33,163 nucleotides of DNA from NCBI GenBank assembly GCA_001430745.1, contig KQ482032.1, forward strand, positions 296,890 through 330,052, in the 5' to 3' direction. Both the position numbers and the translations under genes were made by a program. The DNA is from Auxenochlorella pyrenoidosa. Taxonomy: Eukaryota > Chlorophyta > Trebouxiophyceae > Chlorellales > Chlorellaceae. Each line of letters begins with the position of its first letter. Position 1 is the first letter of the stretch. The notes beneath the pieces were generated by a model, which did no database searches, had not been told where the DNA came from, and was given only the letters and a program-made list of their open reading frames with translations. This document shows positions 1 through 10,000 of the stretch, one piece after another.

Positions 1-14
1 ACACACACACACAC
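1..14. repeat. (CA)n microsatellite in intron
   Basis: Seven AC dinucleotides run from the left edge of the window. They lie in the intron just upstream of the first visible exon of the SulP gene, whose acceptor AG is at 28-29. The repeat may continue outside the window. Confidence 0.8.
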
Positions 15-29
15 CCCTATCCCCCGCAG

Positions 30-3000
30 CTACTCCAAGGAGGCGCACGTCACCGCCTTCACTGTGGTGCCCAGCCGCAGCGGCGCGGTGCGCACCTTTG
101 ACCAGCGCACCGTGCTCGACATGTTCTCCGCCCGCGTCGTGGCGGTCAGCCTCAGCGGCTACCTGTTCTTCGGCAGGCGAGCCGAGGCGGGCGGCGGGCG
201 CGGCGGCAGGCATGCGCGGATAGGTGGCCCTGTGCTGGGGGCTTCAGCTCCGGCGAGGGTGCCTGCCAGGCCTGCTCGGCTGCGTGAATGAACCATGCCG
301 TGTGCACACCTGCCCTGCCTGCAGCTCAGTCAATGTGCTCGCCAAGGTGGTGGGCATTGCCGCCTCGACTCTGGACACGCAGCCGCACCTGGAGACCGGC
401 GCGGCCGCTGCAGCCGTGGCAGAGGCGGAGGCGGAGGCGGAGCAGCAGGGGGGCGGCGCCCAGCGGGCGCAGCGGCCGCGACTGGCAAGCCTGCCCAGCG
501 CGGCCACACTGACCAAGACGTACAACAGCGTGGGGCCGCTCCTGGAGAGCAAGGCTGGTGAGAGGCTCTCCCCGCCACCTGCGTTTGCATGGGGGCTTCG
601 GTCCGTCGCTGTGGTATGCACTGTCAGGCATCCCGCTGTCAGAAGCCCCCGGCTCACTGCCCGCATGCTGTGCCGACCCGTAGGCTCTGGCGGGAACCAG
701 CCTGCCAAGGTGGCTGCTGCGTTGGCAGAGTCGCCGCGCTTCCTCATCCTCGACTTCAGGCAAGGCCCGGCTCCCCTGCTGCGCCTCGCCCCTGCATCTG
801 GCTGAAACTTCAGGGCATGGGGCTGCACAAGCTGTCCTGCACTGCAGGCAGGCCCCTGGTAGCGAGTGCCACTGTCTACCGCTGCGGGACAATGGTGCAG
901 GCCCGCCCGACTGGCAGCCTCCCAGCTGCGCAGGGGGATGCCCCGCAGCGCACATCAGAGCCCTGCGGGCCACTTGCGCTGCCGCCCCCTTCCCTGCAGG
1001 CGTGTGCAGGGCTTGGATGCCACAGCTGCTCGCTCCTTTGTCACTTTGCACAACAAGCTGACACGCATGGGCATCCAGGTGGGCGCCAGCAGGCGGGGCA
1101 GCGCGCTCAGCGGGGGCGCGGCAGCAGCGCCGTAGCCACGCCGCCCCTAGCGCACATGCCCCCTGGGGGGCGCCTGGCTTGCATTGCTCCCTGGTAAGCC
1201 TCAGAGCCCCCCGCCTGCTGTTGGCCCACCTGCCCCCCCTGCAGCTGGTTGTGACCCACATCACCGCCCGCAACGCCAACGTCAGGGAGCTGCTGGCAGC
1301 CCAGGGCCTCGTCCTGCGGCAGCCGCCCGCCGGCGGCGGCGCCACCGCAGACTGGGCGGCCGAGTCGGGTGGGTGCTGCGGTGGCGCCGCCACGAGTGCG
1401 GCACAAGAAGCGCGCCCTGTTCCTGCGGGGTTCCCTGCGCTGTGGGGACAGGCAGCGTGGTGACTGGCCGGGCGTGGACTGCTTGTCGGCATGAGGGCCT
1501 GCATGGCAGCAGCTCCCGGGACCGGCCTGGGGCACGCAGGCGGGGGCCAGCGTTGCCCAGGAGGCACTGGCCTGCCCTCTGCTGACCGCTGCTCTGCCCA
1601 GTCCCGCCCCCCGGCAGCCTCCACCTGCCTGTGGTTCCCCTCCATGGATGCCGGCTGCCAGCACTGCGAGGAAAGGTTCCTGGAGGTGGCGGTGGCGCAC
1701 GGGCTGTGCCCGCCCCCGGCGCAGCGCATGAGCCTGGCGCAGGTGGGCTGCCGCCGTCGCTGCTGCAGGCGCGGTGCACCCTCCTGGCAGCTCAGCAAGC
1801 AAGTGAAGGGGTCCTCGTTGTTTCTAGCTGGTCGAGCTGTGCCATGGGCCAGTGTCAAGCTGTGCAGCCCACATGCCAACCCCGTGGCCTTGACTCCTTC
1901 CCCCGCTCGTCTCCAGGTGCTGCGAGCGAACCTGGAGCTGCCGCGCTGCGTACTGGGCAGCCAGGCGGTGCCAGACTATGTCGCTGCCGCGGCCGCGCTG
2001 CAGCGCTTCACGCGGCGCCAGGAGCTGCGGTGGGCGGGCGCGGAGCCTGGGAGGCTGCGGTGACGCCAGGGCACCACCATCTGGGCCTTGTACTTGGTGC
2101 CGTGCCTGCTCACAGCTAAGGGCCAGCAGGCGCCGACGCTGCACACCCCGGTGCGGCGCAGGCCCGGCGATGTGCTCTTCTCGGTGGGGAACCCCTCTGA
2201 CGATGTGTACATCCTGGAGGGCGGCGCTGGTGAGCGCTGGGGCGGGCTGGGGCTGACTGCGTGTCATTCAGACCGCGGGGGGATGGTGGTGGTGATGGGG
2301 TGGGGGGTGGGGTGGGGTGCGTTTGGCTCATCGTCTGCCGGATGCGACGGGGCGGGGCATGCCATGTTGCAGATGGGACGGCAGGACAGCTGGCATGGAC
2401 ATGTCCATGCACCCAGGTACGTGGCTCGCCCAAGAGGGGTGGTTGGGTCAGGGTTGGAAGGGAGGGCAGGCACTCAGCATGGGAGGCGTCCCTCTTACTA
2501 GCCCTGCAGTCTCTCAAACTCCCTCTCCCTCCCCTGCCCCCCCCCCCCCCCCCTTCCCGTGCCAGTCGTCTGCCGCGTCAACTTTGTGCTGAGCTCGGTG
2601 CACAGCCGCGCCGCGCTGCCTGCGCTGCCTGCCGACACGCAGCCCGCGGCGAGCGAACGCACCGTGCACTATGGTGCCGGCTCGCTGGTTGGCGAGCTCG
2701 ATTTCATCCTGCAGCGGCCCCGCAGGCAGGGGGCCCTGGGACATGGGCGGGGCGGGCGGTTGTGGGGGCGGCTGCATTGGTGCTTGCAGACGTGTGCCTG
2801 GCTTTGTGGATGCTGTGAATGCAAACCAGCGACCACGCTCAATGCCAGCTGCATCCTGGTGACACCGCTCTCTGTTCGCTTCTCTCTCTCATGCTGCTCC
2901 TTGTCATGTGCAGCTTCTCTGCAGAGGTCGAGGCAGCAGGCAGCGCGTGGCGCCTGACACGGCCCGCCTTTGAGTCAATGGCAGCGCAGGTGCGCTGGGG

Positions 3001-3281
3001 GGCAGCAATTCCTCGCCCGCCTCGCCCACCCCTCCTTCCGCAGTGGAGTTCTTGATGCATAACTCAGGGCAAGATCACTAGCTGTCTTGGTGCCACCTGT
3101 AGCAGCCGCGCCTGCCTGCCCGAGCGGCGCTCTCCCCCCATCTCCCCTTTCCCACGCACCTCGGCCTGTGGCGCAGGACCCAGGCTCCCTGGTGCTGCTG
3201 CAGCAGATTGTGCTGCGGTCAACCAGCCTCAGCGCCGCGCACGCCCTGGAGGCGCTGGACCGACTTTCGCACTCCAGCTAG
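30..3281 (+). CDS. SulP/SLC26-type anion transporter, C-terminal part with STAS and cyclic-nucleotide-binding domains (5' partial)
   Basis: The model has eleven exons: 30-176, 325-557, 729-759, 1000-1078, 1245-1367, 1602-1742, 1917-2029, 2162-2229, 2566-2725, 2914-2989 and 3177-3281. They join in phase to 424 codons plus TAG. The membrane domain lies upstream of the window. The visible part opens with the STAS region: LSGYLFFGSSVNV, then FLILDFRRVQGLDATAARSF, then LVVTHITARNANVRELL. A linker leads to a cyclic-nucleotide-binding fold with RPGDVLFSVGNPSDDVYILE and a phosphate-cassette-like VGELDFILQRPRSFSA that keeps the Gly-Glu and Arg positions. SulP proteins exchange or carry inorganic anions, and the STAS domain regulates traffic or activity. 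The yeast Ygr125w/Vsb1 protein has the same STAS plus CNB layout, so the substrate need not be sulfate. Introns 1, 3 and 9 start with GC (177, 760, 2726). Exon 8 starts at 2162 rather than 2070 because only that choice keeps phase and gives ELRPGDVLF. Family is secure; substrate and membrane are unknown. Confidence 0.9.
2297..2317 (+). other. G-quadruplex-prone tract in SulP intron 8
   Basis: Four G runs of 4, 6, 4 and 4 bases are separated by single T bases on the sense strand, so the tract is also in the pre-mRNA. It lies in the intron between exon 8 (ending 2229) and exon 9 (starting 2566), in the middle of the CNB coding region. One-base loops favour a very stable parallel quadruplex. Any role in splicing or transcription is inference. 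Confidence 0.6.
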
Positions 3282-3423
3282 GCGGGCGGGCAGACGGGTG
3301 GCGGCGCCCGCACGCATGGGGCACGTGCCACTGTCCTGAGCATGCCAGATGCGAACCCTCGCCCGCCCATCCACCCAGCTCGGCCTGCCACGGCACATGC
3401 GCTGCCCTGAAAGCCTTGTGCAA

Positions 3424-3437
3424 GCGCTATATAGCGC
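3424..3437. promoter_or_regulatory. palindromic TATA-like element upstream of the secreted-protein gene
   Basis: GCGCTATATAGCGC is a perfect 14-bp palindrome with a TATATA core, about 185 bp upstream of the ATG at 3622. TATA-like sequences are rare in this GC-rich DNA. It sits 143 bp after the SulP stop codon, so it would lie inside the SulP 3' UTR. The promoter role is inferred from composition and position. Confidence 0.4.
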
Positions 3438-3440
3438 GGC

Positions 3441-3445
3441 TGTAA
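3441..3445 (+). terminator. TGTAA poly(A) signal of the SulP gene
   Basis: TGTAA, the usual chlorophyte polyadenylation signal, lies 160 nt downstream of the SulP stop codon. Apart from this motif and the palindrome just before it, the 340-bp gap 3282-3621 shows nothing recognisable. Confidence 0.5.
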
Positions 3446-3621
3446 GTGCATTGCCCTACACCTTACAGCACCCCCTGGCTCCAGCGCTCACTGGCGCACA
3501 TCGCACAGCGGGCAGCGGGCATGGTGGATGCTGAGGCCTGGCTGCCCGCCACCGTATCCTTGATGCGATTGACGTGACCTGTACGCCGTCTGGCACACTT
3601 CACAGCGACGGGAATGCCTCT

Positions 3622-5238
3622 ATGAGGGCTGCAGCGCTGTTTGTCCTGCTGCTGGCGGCTGCAGCCTCTCCTGCCCAAACACTGAGTCCACCATGGTGAG
3701 AAGGCGCCTTCGAGTTGGGAGAACGGAACCCGGAAAACCCGCAACCATAAGGCTTGGCCCACCCTTGGGTTTGGCAGCTTGCAGGGAGCAGGTGGCTCGA
3801 CATGCCTGCCACAGATCGGAAATATCAAGTTCGAGCTGCCGATTGTAGCCGATCTTGTTACAGTACTGCATCCGCCGAGGGATTGCCAGTGCTCGGTGCC
3901 CGTACCGGCATGGCACCCCTGCCCAGCTCCCAGGCCAACCTGCAACGCATTCACCCATCCCCCTGAACCCAACTTTCGAGCATGTAGGTATCAAGCGGTC
4001 GCCACTTTCAAAGCTGCCCTCGCTGCTGACCAGCTGGTGGAAACAAGCACCGAGAGCAACGGCAGCGCACTCATCCTGACGGTTCGAGGTGCGGCCCGAC
4101 CTCGACTGCTCCTCCCCGCGTGCCACGCAATGTCCATGATTTTCGCTGCATCCAGTCAGTACAGGAGGTCCGGCATGCAGCGCTGAGCCACCACCGCATG
4201 TGCTCCAGCCCGCCGATCCCAAGTAGCAGTGTCCACCCAGCCCACTCTCTCAACCTCCTGCAGTGGCCCCCTGCTGCGGCCTGGCCGGCGGCCGCCGCCT
4301 GGCCGACCAGGCATGCGCCGCCGACTGCCCGGCATTGCGATGGAAGGCACGCAGCTTGTCCACCCTGCTGACAGCCGCTGCCAAGGCCCGCAGCGCCACC
4401 CTCCCTGTGAAGCTGGCCGTGCGCGTGCTGCACAACGGTACAGAGGTGGAGGCGCACCGCCCGCCCCGCACCCTGGGCGTGGCAATAGGCGCGCTGCGCA
4501 GCGCCATGCTGGGCAACAGCTACTTTGTGTCGGTGAGTGGGGTCGCAGCCCGGGCTGGGGGCGCGCTGAATGGGCATGTGCGCACAGCAGGTCGGGGCAT
4601 GCACGAGGCTGTCTGACCGATGCCCGTTGGGGCGCGGCACGACGAGCCTCGGCCGAGCCGTGCACTCTGTGCGCTCCCCGCAGGCCGCCATCCGCAGCAT
4701 GCTTGGCAGCGCAACCAGCACCGGTTTCGCGGTCTTCCAGCCCAAGGTGCGCTCCTGATGCGCCCCGCCTGGGCGCTTTGCAGCATGAGAGCCGTGCCAT
4801 GATGCGCTGCCTGCCGGCCGCGCGCCGTGCTCGCCAACAATGCAGTCCACCCCTTTTCCGTTCAGGTGGCGCAGATCTACGCCGACGACCTGAGCGAGCA
4901 GGACGGCCTGCAGACGCTCACAATTGCAACGGTGAGGGGCTGGTGGGCGGACACTGGGCCCACTGCGGCGGCCGTCAGAGGCTGTCCCACCTTTGGCGCA
5001 GGTTCGTGCTACCCGCAGCCAGAGGCCTGTGCCTGGCGGCCTTGCTCAGCGCGCTGCCCACGCGACCAGTGCCCTCAAGGCTGCCGGCCCCACCCCTCTC
5101 TCTGAACGAACTGCAGCTGATGGAGCAGGCGCTGAACCTGGGGGCGCTGGGCATAAAGTCCACCACCAAGCGCTGCGATGGGGTCAGCTGTCTCGTAACC
5201 ACATAGTGCTGCAAGGGGTGCCTGCTGCGACATGTTGA
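3622..5238 (+). CDS. predicted secreted protein of unknown function, about 306 aa
   Basis: The product is not recognised. Proposed exons are 3622-3695, 3778-3888, 3988-4088, 4264-4532, 4684-4746, 4866-4931 and 5002-5238, giving 306 codons in phase. The start is chosen because it opens with a classical signal peptide: MRAAALFVLLLAAAAS followed by PAQT, a plausible cleavage region. The mature part has a Cys-containing stretch (APCCGLAGG, then DQACAADCPALRW), a hydrophobic/basic segment with KLAVRVLHNGTEVEAHRPP that contains one N-glycosylation sequon (NGT), and an acidic stretch IYADDLSEQDGLQTL. Exons 4-6 have strong splice sites and matching phases and are the firmest part. The ends of exons 1 and 2 are weak: the donor at 3889 is GTGCTC and the acceptor at 3778 was chosen only to keep phase. 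The last exon reads through to TGA, but its low-complexity tail could be partly intron or shifted. The gene lies in the same orientation as SulP, 340 bp downstream. Confidence 0.5.
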
Positions 5239-5941
5239 TGACATTTAACTATGGTCTACGCTCCTTGCTGCACTGGCTCCCACACACATTCTCTGCGCTT
5301 TGTTGCATGCTTCTTGCTCTCGGCCATGCATCATGCCTAGGGTTACAGGGCAAGCCAACATTGTCAGGCTTCAAGGAAGTGCAAGCACCAGTGATCCCAC
5401 CAAGCATGCCTCTGCCCGACGTTCTTGTGATAATGAAAGCTCTTAAGCACACAGAGGCACGCGCGCAAGAAGGGACGTGGCGTGGCAGGGTGACGGAGGC
5501 GCCGCGCAAGCATCAAGGGAAGGGAGCCCATTCTCACAAGGCGAGGAATGCTGGTACGAAGTAGGAGGATTTGGGGGTGATCAAATATGGGATATACAAA
5601 GCAGGAAGCTCACAATGCTCACTGAGGAGGACGCGCATTTGAGATCGCGCGATGTTGCAACCTATTCAGTTGCTGGGACGACTGCTAACTGCTAACTTTG
5701 CTCGCCTGACTGTCAAAGGGCTCGAGGAGCAAAGGCTGCCTGATTGCTGCGCTGCGCCCTGCAAGTTGGCGCACTCCATTGCTGCGCTCGTGTCCTGGAC
5801 ATGCCGCGCCTCAGTGGCTGAGGCCCCTGCACATTTTGCGCAGGCCCAGGAAGCCGCTGGACTCTGCGCAGTGGGCGGAGCAGTCGGGGATGGGAGATTG
5901 TGAGTCCCGAGCATGCGGTTGATTAGATGGCTGCTGGGCGC
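5239..5941. other. 703-bp gap with no recognised gene
   Basis: I see no protein-like frame with good splice sites on either strand. The stretch is less GC-rich than its surroundings, especially 5225-5700. A TTACA (TGTAA on the minus strand) at 5343-5347 could be a distant poly(A) signal for the minus-strand gene ending at 5942, but it is almost 600 nt away. Confidence 0.4.
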
Positions 5942-6606
5942 TCACGCTGCTGTGGGCAGGGCCTTGTGACCCGTGGATTTCTTCCGCCACAGCCAGGGCA
6001 GACACACTGCTGCTAACAACCCCAAGGCCCCACTGCTGCAGACGCTGCAGGGCCCTAAGCAACCTACCTGCATGGCCGTGCTGGAACGCCGCGTGCAGCT
6101 GCGCCTGAGGCTTGAGGCACGGGTTGGTGGGCGCATGGTGCCGCTTCCAGCCGTCCAGCCAGGCGGACCGCAGCCTGCAGGGTTGTTTGTGCATGAGGAT
6201 CGGGTTGGCTGGACACAGCCGGCTGGTGCAGTGCCAGGGTGAGGCAACGGATGCAAGCCGGTCGCTGCAGCGTGCCTGCGTAAGCGTGCAAGGCAGGCTC
6301 CACAGCTGCCTTCGGGCAGAAGACGGTGGTGGCGGTTGGCCAGCGGCGGACCCCTGTCCTGCCCCTGTCTTGCACCGAAAGGCCTCCCTTTGCTCACCTC
6401 TCGTTCAGGTTCTCGGCATCAACGGAGAGAAAGCGGACAGAGCGCTTTGCCTTGGCCGCCTTAGGCGCGCCCGCGCGCTCGAGACTGGCGGAACTGGAGA
6501 GCGCTGCAGACAGCACACGCTGCATGTGAGGCGCCGCGCAGACTGCCAGCCGAGAGAATGCTGCACCCCCAGCGCTCGACTTGAATAGCGAGAACGCTGT
6601 CGACAT
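5942..6606 (-). CDS. possible small organelle-targeted protein, 128 aa
   Basis: A tentative three-exon model on the minus strand uses 6398-6606, 6068-6174 and 5942-6012, all with GT-AG borders, and gives 128 codons plus TGA in phase. The N-terminus (MSTAFSLFKSSAGGAAFSRL, later RVLSAALSSSASLERAG) is rich in Ser, Ala and Arg with no acidic residues, as in mitochondrial or plastid presequences. It is followed by a charged stretch VRFLSVDAENLNER, then AWLDGWKRHHAPTNPC, and a C-terminal hydrophobic/basic end CLPWLWRKKSTGHK. No family is recognised. The first exon and its donor (AG|GTGAGC) look genuine. The third exon's acceptor (GTTGTTAG|CAGC) is poor, and a neighbouring acceptor would give a more hydrophobic GALGLLAAVCLPWLW but is out of phase. 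It could also be a remnant of a longer gene. Confidence 0.38.
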
Positions 6607-7045
6607 TCTGTGCGCTGCAGGGGGCTCGAAATTGGCACAGCCAGTGTTCAATGTCGGAAGATGTCGAGAGTTCAAAGCGGCCGATCGTCTGCCTGGCACA
6701 TGGCGTGACCGGTGCGGCATGCAGAGTGCGCAGCGTCAGCGGTCCTCCGCTGCGGAGAGGACCTCCATCCTTTCTGGCTGCTTGGCAGCACCCAAAGTCC
6801 CAGCGCGCTAGTACGACAGCCAGCCGGCGCCTCTGTGATGGACACCACTGCAAAATGCTGCGCCACGTGCAGCTAGTGTGGGCGCCGGTTCGACATGGAT
6901 TACAAGTGTCATGCAAGTGCGGTCACGATGTGCAGAAGTCTGTGCAATGAAGTGGTCGAAATGCAGTCAGGAAAATTAGGCAAGCCGCACGAATCAGCAT
7001 GGCAGGCGTGTACAGGAGTGGCACAGTTGCTGCGCACAAGCAGTG
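6607..7045. other. 439-bp gap between minus-strand genes
   Basis: This interval holds the 3' flank of the SGNH gene that ends at 7046 and the upstream region of the possible small gene starting at 6606. Apart from a TGTAA-type poly(A) signal on the minus strand at 6900-6904, no coding or structural signal is seen. Confidence 0.4.
6900..6904 (-). terminator. TGTAA poly(A) signal of SGNH hydrolase gene A
   Basis: TTACA on the plus strand reads TGTAA on the minus strand, about 142 nt past the TAG stop at 7046-7048. Confidence 0.45.
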
Positions 7046-10000
7046 CTAGAATCCGACGTCTGAGGACAGGCCTATGTTCTGCACCATGCCTATCGAGCCT
7101 CCGCTGAGGCCCTTCAGGTCAAAGGGGATGTGCGTCACCATCACCGCCACAAGCACCACCTGCATGGCGCAGGCCAGCGTGGCGACGGCTGTCACGATAG
7201 GCCGGCTTGCTGGGGAAAACAAGCGGCCACTTGCACTGCGGCATGCACCAAGTGCGCCGGCACCTGGGCAGGTAAGCTCGATGCGAACTGCTGTGCAGCA
7301 GCCTTCAAACCGTGAGCCCAGCCGCTTACCTTGTGCCCCTGCTGCGGCACCTTGCCTGGCTCCTCCAGCACCGTCACCCTGAAGCGACACTTTTCGTGGT
7401 GCGATACCTGCACATGCGCAGAGATGTGAGCCGATCGGGTGTCTGTCTCGGCAGCAGCACATGAAAATATTTATTGGTGGCTGCAGGGCTGCTCAGATGC
7501 AGCAACCCGCACCTGATGACAGCCAAGGCAGGGCTGGGCATCGCAGCCAGCCAGCTGAGCGAGCCCAACCAAGCCCCGCTGCCTTCACCCAAAGGCGGCC
7601 CCACCTCGAAGCGGGTGATGGTGAACAGCGAGGCGCGGCGCTCCCAGGTGCCGTCCAGCAGCGTCGAGTTGCACGAGCAGCCAGACAGGCACGTCACGTT
7701 TGCGGTGCCCATGCGCTCGTAGCTGCAGGGGGGGTCGCAGCAGGTGGAGAGAGGTGCGCGACCTGGGTCGGCAGACATCAAAAGCCGGTGATGCCGCATG
7801 CTGAGCCTGGGGGCCGGCAGGACGAGCAGGCAGCGTGCAATGGCCGTGGAGGACGAGCAATCAAAGCATCCCGCCCATCTCAGCGGAAGTGCATTGGCAC
7901 GCTTGCCCTGCACCTGGGCCCCTTGCCTTCGCAGGTGCGACAGCCAGACGACCGCGTTCGAGGCGTTGGCGCCGCCGGCGGCGCTGCCTGGTCGGCTGTC
8001 TACCTCCAGCTCCGCCCAGGAGCCTGCATGAGGGCATCAGCAGCGCACCCGGCACATTTGGTTGTAGGCTGCCAAAGGGGCCATGGGCGGCAGGAGGACT
8101 AGCGGGCGGGGGAAGGAATGTGAGTTGCACGCGTGGGCGTGGCAGGGGAGGCAAGGAATCCCTGCTTGGCAGCGGGGTAGCGGGGGAGCCTGGGGGGCTG
8201 CTGAGGAGCAGGGCGCAGGGTTCCCACCTGGCTCTGTGGCCCGCCAGCCCCACTTCTGTTTGATAAAGTTGTCTGCGCTGGGCCGCTCGGGCATGTACTT
8301 GAAGCCGCTCTGCCGCTTGACCACCGGTTTAAACTCTTGCTGCAGGGTGGAGGCGCCCCGCTGGTGCTCGGGGCCGGGCTGCTGCATGCCAGCAACCGCG
8401 GCTGACTGCGCCCCCAGCCCCAGCGCGCATGTGGCAGTGTGTGGCACATGCGCATCTCCGGTCGCATCCCCATGACTGCCACTGGCCAGCCAGCCCTGGC
8501 CTCACCAGCATGGCGCACATGCCGGGAACCTCATCCGAGCTGTGTGGGATCATGGGCGGCGGCATGGCAGGGACGGCGGGGTCGTGCCGCCGCTCCGCAT
8601 CTGTCAGCGCACCGCCAGTGGTGGCCTCCCATACTGCCCGTGAGAGGGCTCCTGCCAGCAGCTCTGCCAGCACCTGGTGACCGGAATCAGCGGGGTGCGT
8701 GCTGCATGGCATGGCAGAGTATTCAGAGTGCAGCGTGGGTCAGGAGGTGCAGAACTGGGGCCAGTTGCACCATGCCTGCAGCGCGGCAATGCAGGCCACC
8801 CGCTGGGCAAAGCCTGCCCTCCGCTGCGCATTTCCTGCGCAGCCGCAGCCCTGGCTCTGCCCCTGTTTAACTTCACTGGGCCGCCGCCTGCCTTCCTGCC
8901 GCCCACCCAGCTGCCTCACGCGTCGACGTAGAAGACCGACTTGCGTTGCGCGGGCCCCGCCTGCGGTATCTCCCCCAGCGTCCAGTTGTTTGGGCCGGTG
9001 AGGAAGTAGTGCAGGGCGTCGCCCAGGGCCACGCGGTGAACCTGCCGGGGGAGGGAGGGGGCCGAGGGATGCTGGTGGCCTGCAGACAGCAACGACGGCT
9101 CGACTGGGGCCCATGGCCGCGCCGAGGGTGACACACATGAGGCGACCATGGGCGATGGGGGTGTGGCTGAGAGGCGGTGGGCCAGCCATACCAGGCCGGC
9201 CGGCCGCCTGGGGGCGGCACGGCCCGATGCCATGCATGGGGCTGGCGCCACGGCCAGAGCCCCCGCCAGTGCTGCACATTTGTGCAGAGCAGCACGCCAG
9301 GGACGGCACCGCGCCGCAGGCAACCGCGCTGGCGGCGGCCCTTGCCTTGAACTTGTCCAGCCCAGCTCGCAGCAGGTGGAAGGCAGCCGAGCGCAGCGAC
9401 AGCGAGGGGATGTCATAGTACTGCGCAAGGGAGAGAGAAGGGAGCATGCGAGGGGTGGCACAAGGGTCTGGGGCTGGGCTGCCCGAGAGGAGTGCCACGA
9501 GCGTTTGACAGGTTGGGGCCCAGCACCCCCCGCCGGGGAGCAAGGGCCAGGTACAGGCATGCGCAGGGAGATGGTATCCCTGCATCCTGTGCCGCCCGCG
9601 TGGGCCCTGTATCCTGCCCTCCCACGACAGTAGGGAGTGCCAGCACCTGGTGGCGCAGCATGATCTCAGGCCTGAAGTGCCCACCCAACTGTCATGCACC
9701 GGGGTTTCCCTCCACTCACATTGGAAAACACAGACAGCGCAGACTCGGGCTGCCGGTAGAACAGCCCCCGGTCCACGCCGTCCCCGGGGGAGTTCCACCA
9801 CCCGTAGTGGTGCAGGATGAGCACGGCGGGCGGGCGCCTGCGCGCCAGCAGGCGGCGCAGCAGCTGCTCAAAGGAGCGGCGCTCCGTCGAGTTGTACTCG
9901 GCATCCCACTGCTCGTTGATGGTGAACTCAAGCGTCACTGCGCAAGGGTGTGAGCACAGTGGGGGCTCAGGTCGCAACACGATCAGCCCTGGTGAGCACA

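Noticed and set aside
326..1879. 517-codon open frame on the minus strand
   Set aside because: It lies antisense to several well-supported SulP exons and introns. The translation is low-complexity Ala/Arg/Pro/Ser with no domain; such frames arise readily in high-GC DNA.
2070..2161. Continuous frame GTTIWALYLVPCLL before the SulP CNB domain, considered as part of exon 8
   Set aside because: Joining at 2070 breaks the phase with exon 7. The acceptor at 2161 restores the frame and gives a CNB-like ELRPGDVLF junction, so the stretch is treated as intron.
6408..6606. First exon of the small minus-strand gene as a fragment of a mitochondrial aminotransferase
   Set aside because: Only a vague resemblance of the presequence and SVDAENLNER was noticed. 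No catalytic-domain sequence follows, so the identification cannot be supported.
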